In this document: in pieces, positions 34,701 through 40,487 of the stretch
How positions within the stretch are numbered: the first letter of the stretch is position 1
Layout of the letters: each line of letters begins with the position of its first letter
Assembly: GCF_016862215.1 (NCBI RefSeq)
Contig: NZ_BOMN01000013.1
Location: forward strand, 1 to 64,000
Direction of reading: 5' to 3'
DNA length: 64,000 nt
DNA from: Winogradskya humida
GTDB lineage: Bacteria; Actinomycetota; Actinomycetes; Mycobacteriales; Micromonosporaceae
Notes under the pieces: model-generated
Seen by the model: only the letters and a program-made list of their open reading frames with translations
Told to the model about the DNA's origin: nothing
Database searches by the model: none
Translations under genes and position numbers: made by a program

Positions 34701-36126
34701 CGGGATCGCTGACCGTGAGGACCCGCCCGGCGCCGCTGATCGCGGTTCCGTTGAGAGTGGCCGCCATGCCGGTGACGTTCCAGACGGTTCCGGGCGCGGT
34801 GGTGGTCGTGGCCGCGGCGCGCAGGCTGATCGTCGACGTGCCACCACCCGGGACGACGACACCGGTGCAGGTGATCGCGGTGGCGTTGACCGAGCAGGGG
34901 TTGCCGGCGACGGTCGCGGAGACGATCGAGACACCGGCGGGCTTGTCGGCGAGCGGGATGGTCACCGTCGTGGTCGCGTCCGAGGGGCCGTCGTTGGCGA
35001 CCGTCACCGGGGTGGTGGCCGCCTTGCCGGCTGCGAGGCTCATCGGCGTCACGGTGATCGAGCCGCCGGTGCTCTTCGGGGCGGCCCGGTTCACCAGGGT
35101 GCCACCGCCGTTCACGCTGATCGTGGTGTCGGTGACCCCGGGGATCGGGGTGCTGACCGCGGTGATCGTGCTCGCGGCGGGCGCCCAGTCCGCGGCGGAG
35201 GTCGCCGACGCGGCGAGCGACACAGGCAGCGACACCACGGCGTTGCCGGAGCCGGGCACGGTCACACCCGTGCACGTGATGAACGTGGCGCTGGTCGTGC
35301 ACGTGCCGCCACCGGTCACCGTCGGCGTGCCCAGGGTGTAGCCGGTCGGCGGCATCGGGATCCGGATCGTGGTGCTCGGCGCTGCCACGTCACCGGTGTT
35401 GGTGACCGTGACCTTCGGGGTGCCGTTCTCGCCGGGTGCCAGGGTGGCGGGGGCGAGGTTCACCGCGCCGAGCTTGACGATGCCCGAGCAGGTGGACTGG
35501 CCGACGATGATCGATCCGTCCACCACCGCGCCGCCCGGGATCAGCGCGACGTCCAGCGCGCGGACCGAGTAGTTCAGCCGCCCGGTGCTCGTGTTGTAGG
35601 TGGCGACCCGGTGGTCGACGATGAGGCTCAGCACGCCGGCCACCTCGAGGGGCAGGTTGACCGAGGGGTTGATCACCTGGCCGCCGACGTTGAGGTTCGC
35701 GACGTCCGTGGTCGTGGCGATGGTGGACGCACTCATCGTGCAGCTCGTCTGGACCGCACCGACCGACAGGGCGCCCAACGCGCCGAGCCCGGCCGTGCCC
35801 GCGGACGCCGTGCCGCCCCCGGTCACCGGGCCCACCGAGGAGTTGACGGCCCCGAGGTTCAGCACCCCGGGGACGTTCGCGCCGACGGTGCTGCTGGTGC
35901 TCGCCGCGCCGCCGGTCGTCCAGGTCTTCGCCGGGTCGGGCAGCGCGATGGTCACCGGGATCAGCCCGCCCAGCACCTTCACGGTGATGTTCGCGGCCTG
36001 CGCGGTCGTGTTGATCGGGCCCACGGCCGCGTATGCGGCGATAGGGGGCCCGGCCAGGGCGACAAGCAGCAGCACGACGGCCGCCAGGGCCATCTTTTTC
36101 ATCATGGTGAGTACGGGTGTCGCCAC
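25747..36126 (-). CDS. Giant LPKTG-anchored repeat surface protein, 3459 aa
   Basis: A secreted, probably wall-anchored protein. It starts at a GTG at 36124-36126 with an export signal (KK followed by MALAAVVLLLVALAGPPIAA), then an opening beta-rich domain. About 2,600 residues of repeats of the DUF11/conserved-repeat type follow. A Thr/Pro/Asp-rich wall spacer and a C-terminal sorting signal complete it: LPKTG at 3425-3429, a hydrophobic helix and a positively charged tail (AARKGRTR). Each composite repeat holds a WTATGITV-like module, a GPSDA module and a GGCxDxNxDGxC loop. Sortase should link it to peptidoglycan; no sortase gene is in the window. The gene stands alone with its own terminator. 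Adhesion, sheath or spore-coat roles are possible. Confidence 0.9.
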   Translation of the reverse strand: MATPVLTMMKKMALAAVVLLLVALAGPPIAAYAAVGPINTTAQAANITVKVLGGLIPVTIALPDPAKTWTTGGAASTSSTVGANVPGVLNLGAVNSSVGPVTGGGTASAGTAGLGALGALSVGAVQTSCTMSASTIATTTDVANLNVGGQVINPSVNLPLEVAGVLSLIVDHRVATYNTSTGRLNYSVRALDVALIPGGAVVDGSIIVGQSTCSGIVKLGAVNLAPATLAPGENGTPKVTVTNTGDVAAPSTTIRIPMPPTGYTLGTPTVTGGGTCTTSATFITCTGVTVPGSGNAVVSLPVSLAASATSAADWAPAASTITAVSTPIPGVTDTTISVNGGGTLVNRAAPKSTGGSITVTPMSLAAGKAATTPVTVANDGPSDATTTVTIPLADKPAGVSIVSATVAGNPCSVNATAITCTGVVVPGGGTSTISLRAAATTTTAPGTVWNVTGMAATLNGTAISGAGRVLTVSDPDVNLDTGVTITPATAVPGDGVATPTVRVRNLGIIPATGTTITLPAPPAGYTAGTVTTTGGGTCTTTNGIRCTGVTVPATGTVTVSVPVTLGAGVTAGWSAAAGEPVTATSGDSTGTATGTIVAADPQWTLGVTATGPAARTVRPGQTATMSVTVSDNGPSDARAASYVVVAPQGTTFGTLTGTAAACTQLSPTTLRCTNDIPAAGPAVTLTLPLVVSAQADPATPLTGGCVSLNNDTSCGDPGDKPLPAIELRTPIANRLTVTTTPATIVPGENGTGRVGLTSTQSEDDLSVTIPVTGLPAGFTATGATGPAGSTCTVGAAVITCEGVDLSAGQADSIAVAVAVASSVTPPATWNVSPITVSDGGEQMTSSGPLANAGTPAYQLTATVTGPPDNTVEPGQTTDLSLTVRNSGPSDAPATPFGVIPPTGTTFGAPTGPAATACTVAPDGTSASCTVALAAGVSSPQLTLPVSIPAGADVNTPLGGACVDLNNNGSCGGAPDKAFDPIILKVPFAQRVTITATPVTVTPGSSGSATVAVNAVHGAVSGLTVTVPLVLPTGLSVTSASLTGATCTIGGGNVTCPNVTISNGGTAAISVVVAATAGTAQGTDWTATGITVSDGADQITADKQLATVGAPSYRLATTVTVPDEGELEPGDTGDLSVEVDNLGPSDATGARIGVLAPAGVTFEPLADPGTMAACTLTDTTHATCLFDLAEAATPLTFLFPIKIDGGADPGQPVDGGCIDLDNNGVCGPGDPGIPDIYLATPLAQVVTVGTGPGTIVPGRAGTGQVTLRSTRPETGLTVSIPLADLPAGFTASAAAVDGGTCTVNGTTAITCTGVALTAGVTKTVDVQVAVASSVVPPQTWSTTVTVTDGTDSVDGTGPIATAGTPADAVTVTVTGPADGTVTAGSTTNLTVVATNAGPSDATGRTFVVTAPTSTTFGTLTDAAAVARCTRAGDGLSVSCTVTLPAGTSTPDLLLPLVVDANADPFTPVTGGCVNLSGTAGCSGPGDRPVPTIMLKVPFDRRAQLVTAAATVTPGTQETATVGVKALHGALSNLTLTVPLGAVPASLTVTPADAGCTATAGQIRCTGINVADQQTTSVTLRVRADAGAAEGTTWTATGVTVDAGGGNQITGDPQLAVVGPPRATLDAVVTLPQPAILPGGSGTLTVDVDNLGPSDLATATIGIAVPTGATLGTLTAPTSTLCTANAARTRLTCTFPLTAAAAPLRFPVPLDVPAGANPRTPLPGGCIDLNNDGTCADPPDRPIPPMPLSTPFNQQVTISTTPATVTPGRNGVARVTVGTDPAQSNLTVRVPLNDKPGDVFAGAPSVAPSGTCTLQTGFVECTGVDIAAGTAATVTIPLSVTAAAANGTWTATGITVTNPGGDTATANGVLLNTGTASYTLTATTSGPAPGTVLPGETTSVTMTLDNTGPSDAVNAPVTLNAPAGTSFGTLDGAIAQSCTVASASTLTCRVTLAADDQPLVWTLPIVIPANADPAVAITGGCADLGGDGACGGTGDVVLPDITLRAPLGTVLTVSADNPSLTPGTSGTATVSVAASAARQGLTVRVDTGSLPSGLTLTGATTCAVQTGFVECTGVDIAAGGTYGIPLSLSADAGAAEAVWTPAVTITQGSETVTRTPGAATIGAPVHPLSVAVTVPAPGTLLPGATGDLGVTVTNAGPSLYRQARVQFKAPTGTTFAALTTPADGFCTATATVVTCVRDLPEGDLAFPLRIVVPGTADPDDVLDDGCYDANLDGDCTNPPDGYFPPITLDSPLSADARISTEPGTAVPGGPASPGYVVVDADRAISGLTATVPTNTLPAGFTITGATGPSGSACTFTTDVVCTGVSLTTGSHRVITVTVTAASSLGTAISWTPGPITMTDGSGQSTQAPSGTLITTGDPIAAVTYETSLPPGPVEVGGTTTLTVTATNAGPSDAMHVVTSILAPPYTTFGPLTGRADDDCILADGNVRIDCDFSVPMTAPQVVWSVPVQVAPDAPPAIVLTGGCLDKGSDGACTSGDPSLPGIPTTRTLDQAITVSADNKTITAGSTGTATVTVASADARTGLTVTVPRAGLPAGTAVVSARQGGTTDCVISTDAVTCSGVDLTAGGSTGIALALTPVSSATPGQWTPAIVVAQAARTITRNVPTATIVTAANAFTVTVVAPAAGTVLPGSTADLAVTVTNTGPATTRSLAFTAPSGTTFGTPSLAGCTVDTPAAVTCPVAVAADGTLQFTLPVAVPLGATSPVGGGCVTVSTTCEPLPAIELATPLGGRVTLATVPVTITPGQTGTAVVRATATGAIPGTTVTVPLTLPAGLLVTGASGPAGSTCTLASTQVTCTGVNLVQGQTNAVSLVVRAASALRNGVTWTASGITLTVNGESVPGGGQLATTGTPSSPLAVAVSGPSGNVEVAGTTTMSVTVTNPGPSDAIGVTATVSAPTNSTFGALSGQAALDCNPSSTVVLSCTITQAVGTAAKIWNLPVVVSSTALDGDIVGNGCFTRDGVSTCGGSATVVAFASDRPLKDTATVTITPKTIPAGTTGNATISVVSTADKTGVTLTVPLTGLPAGMTVTSATVGDADCTVTAGTAVACRAFNLIANQAVTVTLAVTVDGSVTTGTLWSVTGVTLSNDANNTDVLTAQGTLVTTTTADYTVTVNVGTPSVPRPAPGQTTILPITLTNSGPQDADPYTATFVLPTGTTHGTLPTGCSEGSTARIVTCTLAIADGETTELDLPLIIDASATVGSKLTGGCVDGGNTGTCGATDDLALPDLTVSAPTVDLDIDYSNPAPTATQGKAILLKLPYSNNGSQSASDVTFLINPPTGTTLTKAVVLLDASATDFTAAATEADTVELTCDPAPDVDSNAVTCTGPEAPVGSSSELWLYLAVAKTAKAGTFPVTVTISTTSTEGNTVNNTATANLTIASTPTDTDDDPTDPTTTPPTDNSDTTTGSGNLPKTGQDLTGLLLLAILMIIGGGAARLAARKGRTR
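26403..34258 (-). repeat. Eleven ~756-bp repeats in the surface-protein gene
   Basis: Eleven copies of the GPSDA-type module lie between these positions, with a mean spacing of about 756 bp (252 residues). DNA identity between copies is only moderate; amino-acid landmarks are much better kept, for example TNAGPSDA, TTFGTLT and GGCVDLNNDG. The repeats are old and diverged under selection rather than freshly duplicated. Copies 9 and 10 have lost parts of the Asp/Asn-rich loop. Confidence 0.75.
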
Positions 36127-36199
36127 GAGCGAACCCTAAGACGGACTTATACGAGCAGTCTTCGTTTTTCGGAAACCGGTCGAGACCGCTTTTCTCCGG

Positions 36200-36655
36200 T
36201 CAAAGCCCCGCTTTTCCTGGCAACCGCTTGCCATGGTCGCCGGGAAGTGCGCGGCCGCCGATCGCCTCGGTGATGGCGTAGGCCGTCTCGACGAAGGACT
36301 CTGCCTGCTGCTGCGACAGGTCCCGGACGGAGGTCTGTTCCAGGGACTGCCACAGGGCCGTGATGGGCTCGCGCATCGCCCGGCCCTTGTCGGTCAGGTG
36401 GACCACCATGACGCGCCGGTCATGGGCGGCCGGCTCGCGGATGACCAGGCCGGCGTCCTGCATGCGGCGCAGCGCCTTGGAGATGGTGGAGTGGTCCACG
36501 CCGAGGCCTTCGAGCAGTTCGGACTGGGACTGGCCGTCCCTGTCAAAAAGGTGCATCAGTAGCAGCTCCTGCCCGGGATGCAGGTCCATCGCGCGCAGCA
36601 GGGTGGCGGCGTAGGAGCGGTGGGCGCGGGCGAGTTGGAAGATTGCGTAGCTCAT
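36200..36655 (-). CDS. MarR family transcriptional regulator
   Basis: A 151-residue winged-helix regulator. FQLARAHRSYAATLLRAMDLHPGQELLL matches the opening of MarR proteins, followed by the recognition helix (LGVDHSTISKALRRMQDAGL) and the wing (HDRRVMVVHLTDKGRAM). The ATG at 36653-36655 has AGGA close upstream; a GTG at 36701-36703 would add 16 residues and is a real alternative. Upstream, on the same strand, lies the start of an oxidoreductase gene broken off after about 30 codons, so the regulator may have lost its target gene. An inverted repeat at 36875-36893 in front of the remnant may be its operator. Confidence 0.82.
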   Translation of the reverse strand: MSYAIFQLARAHRSYAATLLRAMDLHPGQELLLMHLFDRDGQSQSELLEGLGVDHSTISKALRRMQDAGLVIREPAAHDRRVMVVHLTDKGRAMREPITALWQSLEQTSVRDLSQQQAESFVETAYAITEAIGGRALPGDHGKRLPGKAGL

Positions 36656-36768
36656 CGGTCCTGCGCCGGCCGTCGTGGGGATGCGGGGTTCGTCCTGGGC
36701 CACGGCGGCCAGCTGGCCGCCGGAGCGTTGCGGGGACCCCTGGGAGAAGGTGATGCCCCGTTGCCGTG

Positions 36769-36858
36769 CACCTGGCCTGGGCCGGGCTGCGGGACCTCCA
36801 CATTTGCCTCGTGCAGCACGTCCGGGCCGCCGCATCGGTCAAACACGATTGCTCTCAC
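36769..36858 (-). pseudogene. Remnant of a quinone-oxidoreductase-type dehydrogenase gene
   Basis: The first 30 codons (MRAIVFDRCGGPDVLHEANV, then EVPQPGPGQV) match the N-terminus of zinc-free medium-chain dehydrogenases such as NADPH:quinone oxidoreductase. After that the similarity ends, and the frame continues as unrelated sequence into the MarR gene. GAGGAG lies just before the GTG at 36856-36858, so the translation signals survive. A deletion that joined the remnant to the MarR region is the simplest explanation. Confidence 0.55.
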
Positions 36859-36874
36859 GTTGACTCCTCAGCCT

Positions 36875-36909
36875 GCCACACCACTTATGTGGCTAGACAC
36901 CTGTGTGGC
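36875..36909. promoter_or_regulatory. Inverted repeats between remnant/MarR and the SGNH hydrolase
   Basis: GCCACA at 36875-36880 pairs with TGTGGC at 36888-36893, and a third copy (GTGTGGC) follows at 36903-36909. Repeats of this size suit a MarR dimer. The site lies between the remnant start and the SGNH hydrolase gene. Confidence 0.4.
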
Positions 36910-36974
36910 TGGCCAAGTATTTAGTGGTACGCCTCTCTCCCGGCTGGTTGCGCAGGGGCGCTAGAAAGAACACC

Positions 36975-37643
36975 GTGCGAACAGGGCGATGGGTGGCGGC
37001 AGGGTTGCTCGGTGTGGTGGCGGTTGCCGCGGGGATGACCCCCGCCTCAGCCTCCGAGCCGGTGGTGCTCCTGCCCCTCGGGGCGTCGATCACCCATGGG
37101 TACGGCTCGACGGACGGCAACGGCTACCGCGGTGTCCTCCATGAGCGGCTCACCCGCGAGGCCGGCCTCAGCGTCGACTTCGTCGGCTCGCAGCACTCCG
37201 GCACCGCCCCGGACCCCGACCACGAGGGGCATCCGGGCTGGCGCATCGACCAGATCGCGGCCCGCGCCGACGGCTGGCTGGCCACGTATCACCCCGACAT
37301 CGTGGTCATGCACCTCGGCACCAACGACATGATCCAGGACTACCGGTCGGCGACCGCCCCCGACCGCCTGGTCGCGCTCGCCGATCACATCGTGGCCGCC
37401 GACCCGGGCGTGACCGTCTATGTGTCGTCGCTGGTCTGCAGCTCCGTCCCGGCGGTGAACGCCCGCATCGACGCCTTCAACGCGCGGCTGCCCGCGCTGG
37501 TGGCCGGCCACTACGGCGTGGTCTACGTCGACCAGCACGCCGTGATGACCGCGGCGGATCTCAGCGACCAGGTCCACCCGACGAACGAGGGCTACCGCAG
37601 AATCGCCAACGCGTGGTACGACGCCATCGTCGCGCGCCGTTAA
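36975..37643 (+). CDS. Secreted SGNH/GDSL-type hydrolase
   Basis: An exported esterase/lipase-like enzyme of 222 aa. The signal peptide is short (RTGRWVAAGLLGVVAVAAGM, cleavage likely after ASA). The SGNH blocks are present: GASITHG with the catalytic Ser39, the Gly of block II, LGTND with its Asn, and DQVHPTNEG with the Asp/His pair. Cellulose- or xylan-associated acetyl esterases and rhamnogalacturonan esterases share this pattern, so a deacetylating role on polysaccharides is possible but unproven. The start at GTG 36975 is chosen because the signal peptide then begins normally. Its stop overlaps the stop of the transporter ATPase gene (shared TTAA). Confidence 0.85.
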   Translation: MRTGRWVAAGLLGVVAVAAGMTPASASEPVVLLPLGASITHGYGSTDGNGYRGVLHERLTREAGLSVDFVGSQHSGTAPDPDHEGHPGWRIDQIAARADGWLATYHPDIVVMHLGTNDMIQDYRSATAPDRLVALADHIVAADPGVTVYVSSLVCSSVPAVNARIDAFNARLPALVAGHYGVVYVDQHAVMTAADLSDQVHPTNEGYRRIANAWYDAIVARR

Positions 37644-38380
37644 GGGCGTACGGGGTGGAATCCGAAAGGGAGCTCCAGGCGGTGCGCGTGCAGGAGGGCC
37701 TCGTCCGCCAGGATCTCGGGGGTGGGGCCGTCGGCGACGATCCGGCCGCCGTCGAGGATCACCGAGCGCGAGCACAGCTGCATCGCGTACGGCAGGTCGT
37801 GCGTGACCATCAGCACGGTCACGGGCAGCGTCTGCAGGATCTCGGCGAGCTCGCGCCGGCTCGCGGGGTCCAGATTGGACGAGGGTTCGTCGAGGACCAG
37901 CAGGTCGGGCCGCATCGCCAGCACCGTGGCCACCGCGACGCGCCGGCGCTGGCCGAACGACAGGTGATGGGGCACCTGATCGCGGTGCGCGGCCATGCCG
38001 ACCGCTTCGAGGGCCTCGTCGACGCGGGCGGTGAGCTCGGCACCGCGTACGCCGAGATTGGCCGGGCCGAAAGCCACGTCCTCCGCGACCGTCGGCATGA
38101 AGAGCTGGTCGTCGGGGTCCTGGAAGACGATCCCGACCCGGCGGCGGATCTCGCTCAGCCGGGCCCGGTCCCGGCCGTCGACCCGCAACCCGCCGACGTC
38201 GACGCTGCCCGCGCCGCCGTGCAGGATGCCGTTGAGGTGCAGCACCAGGGTGGTCTTGCCGGCGCCGTTCGGGCCGAGCAGCGCCACCCGTTCACCCTCG
38301 GCGACGGACAGATCGACGCCGCGCAGCGCCACACTGCCGTCGGGGTAGGCGAACGTCAGCCCGCTGATCGACAGGCTCAC
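37640..38380 (-). CDS. ECF metal transporter ATPase (NikO/CbiO type)
   Basis: The ATP-hydrolysing subunit of an energy-coupling-factor transporter for nickel or cobalt. The 246-residue protein has Walker A (GPNGAGKTT), a Q-loop in VFQDPDDQLF (the form typical of CbiO/EcfA), the signature LSFGQRRRV and Walker B (LLVLDEPSS), followed by an H-loop in VTHDLPYAM. The GTG start at 38378-38380 overlaps the stop of the membrane subunit gene by 4 nt (GTGA). It is the last gene of the four-gene operon. Nickel specificity is inferred from the Nur-type box upstream of the operon. Confidence 0.92.
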   Translation of the reverse strand: MSLSISGLTFAYPDGSVALRGVDLSVAEGERVALLGPNGAGKTTLVLHLNGILHGGAGSVDVGGLRVDGRDRARLSEIRRRVGIVFQDPDDQLFMPTVAEDVAFGPANLGVRGAELTARVDEALEAVGMAAHRDQVPHHLSFGQRRRVAVATVLAMRPDLLVLDEPSSNLDPASRRELAEILQTLPVTVLMVTHDLPYAMQLCSRSVILDGGRIVADGPTPEILADEALLHAHRLELPFGFHPVRP

Positions 38381-39138
38381 CGCAGGACCGCTGTCATCGC
38401 GATGGCCGCGGCCGCCGCCGGGAGGACCGCCGACTGGGCCCACTGGGCGGCCGTCGCGCCGCCCGCCTCGGGCCGGGGCAGCCGCCCGTCATAACCACGC
38501 GACACCATCGCCAGGTAAACCCTTTCGCCGCGCTCGTACGCCCGCAGGAACAGCGATCCCACGCTGACCGCGAACGCCTTGACCTGCCACAGGAACCTAG
38601 GATCGTAGCCCCGTGACAGCCGCGCGATCCGCATCCGCCGCGCGTCGTCGGCGAGGATGTCGAGATAGCGCAGCATGAACGTCGCGATCTGGGTGAACAC
38701 CGCCGGGCAGCGCAGCCGGTCGAGCCCCACGATCAGGTCACGCATCGTGGTCGACGCCGCCAGCAGCAGCGACGCCACCACCCCGAGCGTGCCCTTCGCG
38801 ACGATGTTCCACGCGCCGTAGAGCCCGTCCACCGACAGCGACATCCCCAGCCAGCCGACCCGCTCGCCGTGCCCCGCGAACGGCAGGGCGACAGCCAGGA
38901 GCACAAACGGCAGCTCGATCGAGGCGCGCCTGGCCAGCCATTTCATGGGTACGCCCGCCGCGCCGGCAACCGCAGCCAGCAGCACCGCATACCCGCCGAA
39001 CGCCCACAGCTCCTCGCGCGGGGTCGCCACCACCACGACGGTGAACAGCAGCGTCGCGAGGATCTTCACCTCCGGCGCGAGCCGGTGCACGGGGCTGGGC
39101 CGGTCGAGATGCAGCGGGTGGGCGTGCCCGGCTCCCAC
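38377..39138 (-). CDS. ECF metal transporter transmembrane subunit (NikQ/CbiQ type)
   Basis: The 253-residue T-component that couples the ATPase to the metal-binding subunit. Several membrane helices are visible (KILATLLFTVVVVAT, LLAAVAGAAGVPM, LPFVLLAVALPFAG), and two cytoplasmic coupling motifs of the Ala-Arg-Gly type occur as IARLSRGYD and LAMVSRGYDG, which are typical of EcfT/CbiQ. The GTG start at 39136-39138 overlaps the stop of the preceding gene by 1 nt (TAGTG). The ATPase gene overlaps at the other end, so all three genes are translationally coupled. Confidence 0.9.
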   Translation of the reverse strand: MGAGHAHPLHLDRPSPVHRLAPEVKILATLLFTVVVVATPREELWAFGGYAVLLAAVAGAAGVPMKWLARRASIELPFVLLAVALPFAGHGERVGWLGMSLSVDGLYGAWNIVAKGTLGVVASLLLAASTTMRDLIVGLDRLRCPAVFTQIATFMLRYLDILADDARRMRIARLSRGYDPRFLWQVKAFAVSVGSLFLRAYERGERVYLAMVSRGYDGRLPRPEAGGATAAQWAQSAVLPAAAAAIAMTAVLR

Positions 39139-39494
39139 TAGCGGGTCGCTTCTTCGGGGGTCTTGCGCTTGCGGGCCAGCCAGAACACGCCGCCGCCGAT
39201 CCCGAACGTGATCAGCACCCCGAGGACGCCGGACAGGCCGGTCGACAGCCAGGCGTTGTCGATGCCCCGGATGCCGTACCCCGCGAGGGGGCTGTCGTCC
39301 ATCTGGTGCGCCTGCTCCTGCTGCAGCATGCAGGTGCCGCCGGTGATCTCGTCGTCGGCGTTGAACGTGCAGCCCTGCCGGGCCGTCGCGTCGAGCCCGT
39401 CCGGGCTGCCCGACGCGAAGTTGCTGACCACCCCGGCCAGCAGCAGCGCGACCAGCAGACCGCCGGCCAGGAACCATCCGAGTCGCTTACTCAT
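39138..39494 (-). CDS. PDGLE-domain accessory subunit of the metal transporter (NikN/CbiN-like)
   Basis: A 118-residue protein with an N-terminal membrane helix (GWFLAGGLLVALLLAGVV), the PDGLE-type motif SPDGLDATA just outside the membrane, and a second helix near the C-terminus (GVLGVLITFGIGGGVFWLA). CbiN/NikN proteins of this layout help load metal into the M subunit. Cys42 and Cys55 in the extracellular loop may form a disulfide. GGGAGG lies 6-7 nt before the ATG, a strong ribosome binding site. It lies between the M and Q subunit genes, as in nik/cbi operons. Confidence 0.85.
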   Translation of the reverse strand: MSKRLGWFLAGGLLVALLLAGVVSNFASGSPDGLDATARQGCTFNADDEITGGTCMLQQEQAHQMDDSPLAGYGIRGIDNAWLSTGLSGVLGVLITFGIGGGVFWLARKRKTPEEATR

Positions 39495-39530
39495 GCTGTG
39501 CCTCCCTTTGGCATGCGCTCATGGCCCTCG

Positions 39531-39556
39531 CCGTCACGGCCGTCCGTCGGTGACGG
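39531..39556 (-). other. Hairpin between the M and N subunit genes
   Basis: CCGTCAC at 39531-39537 pairs with GTGACGG at 39550-39556, with partial extension of the stem. It lies in the 85-nt gap after the M subunit gene and could be a partial terminator or an mRNA-processing site that sets subunit ratios. Confidence 0.35.
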
Positions 39557-39579
39557 GAGGCGTAGCTCGGTGCAATCGC

Positions 39580-40284
39580 TCATGCCGCATCAGCCATCTC
39601 TGCGGCGGGAACGGTATTGCGGTAACGGCGCAGCGCGTAAACGAGGTCGGGGCGGACCCGGGCGACCGTGGCGACCGTGGTCGCGGCGATCACACCCTCA
39701 CCGAGGCCGATCAGCACGTGTACGCCGGCCATCGTCCCGGCGATCGTCGTCATGGACAGCTCGGTCGTGCCACCCAGCCAGTACTCGAGGACGAAGCCCT
39801 GCGACGCGACGACCACGCCGACCACCGAGGCGATGAACGCGGTCGCGCCCACCCCGCCCGGCGTCTTCGGCAGGAACCGCATCAGCGCGGCGACCAGCAG
39901 GTAGCCGGCGGCCGTACCGATCAGTGCCATGTTGGTGATGTTCAGACCCAGCGCGGTGAGCCCGCCGTCCGCGAACAGCAGGCACTGCACGATCAGCACG
40001 GTGGAGACGCAGAGCGCACCGACCCACGGCCCGACCAGGGCCACGGCGAGCGCGCCGCCGAGCAGGTGCCCCGAGACGCCCGGCAGCACCTGGAAGTTGA
40101 GCATCTGCACCGCGAAGATGAACGCGGCCACCAGCCCCGCCATCGGTGCCAGCCGGTCGTCGAGGTCGGCCCGGGCCCGCCACACGCAGAACGCGAGCGC
40201 CAGCACGGCGATGACGGCGAACAGTGCCGACACCGGCCCGTCCACGATCCCGTTGGCGATGTGCATCGCCTGAACGTCGTCCAT
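39580..40284 (-). CDS. ECF metal transporter substrate-binding subunit (NikM/CbiM type)
   Basis: The membrane subunit that binds the metal ion. It has about six membrane helices (for example VSALFAVIAVLALAFCVW and MAGLVAAFIFAVQMLNFQ), the loop GVSGHLLGGALA with its metal-ligand His, and ALGLNITNMALIG. In NikM/CbiM the metal is held by the N-terminal Met-His, and here MHIANGIVDG starts at residue 7. The ATG at 40284 has a strong ribosome binding site (GGGGAGG), whereas an ATG at 40264-40266 gives the functional MH terminus but lacks a good one. Either the short start is used or the first six residues are removed. It is the first gene of the operon, behind a Nur-type box. Confidence 0.9.
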   Translation of the reverse strand: MDDVQAMHIANGIVDGPVSALFAVIAVLALAFCVWRARADLDDRLAPMAGLVAAFIFAVQMLNFQVLPGVSGHLLGGALAVALVGPWVGALCVSTVLIVQCLLFADGGLTALGLNITNMALIGTAAGYLLVAALMRFLPKTPGGVGATAFIASVVGVVVASQGFVLEYWLGGTTELSMTTIAGTMAGVHVLIGLGEGVIAATTVATVARVRPDLVYALRRYRNTVPAAEMADAA

Positions 40285-40342
40285 CGATTCCTCCCCAGGA
40301 ACGCGCCACGGTCCATCGCAGCATATTGGCCAACGTGTGTAG

Positions 40343-40359
40343 TTGCACAGTATTGGCAA
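40343..40359. promoter_or_regulatory. Nur-type box before the metal transporter operon
   Basis: TTGCACAGTATTGGCAA has the form TTGC-N9-GCAA, matching the consensus (TTGCnn-N5-nnGCAA) known for Nur, the nickel-responsive Fur-family repressor of Streptomyces coelicolor. It lies 59 bp before the NikM-type start codon, where a repressor would block the promoter. A second copy with the same layout precedes the superoxide dismutase gene 15 kb away. Confidence 0.7.
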
Positions 40360-40441
40360 CTGAGCCACCATGGCGGCGACGCGCGGGATTCACGAAGTGA
40401 TGATCATCTCCAGCCACCGCCGTCCTCGTCCGGGCACAAGC

Positions 40442-40474
40442 GAAGGCCCGGTCGTCGATGACGGCCGGGCCTTC
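40442..40474 (-). terminator. Strong terminator hairpin
   Basis: GAAGGCCCGG at 40442-40451 and CCGGGCCTTC at 40465-40474 form a perfect 10-bp stem with a 13-nt loop. It starts 14 nt past the stop codon of the E/P-rich membrane protein gene and should end that transcript before the nickel operon. Confidence 0.75.
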
Positions 40475-40487
40475 TGGGTAGTGCTGG

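Noticed and set aside
26608-36273. Rightward open frames of 1140 and 1660 residues across the surface-protein gene
   Set aside because: They are antisense to the repeat gene and consist almost only of Arg, Gly, Ala and Asp, as expected for the mirror of a GC-rich repeated gene.
40326-40333. TTGGCCAA palindrome near the Nur-type box
   Set aside because: Eight bp is too short to call an operator on its own and it does not fit the TTGC-N9-GCAA form.
40285-40487. Cobalamin riboswitch before the metal transporter operon
   Set aside because: No B12-box-like sequence or extended conserved leader is visible; the only clear element is the Nur-type box.
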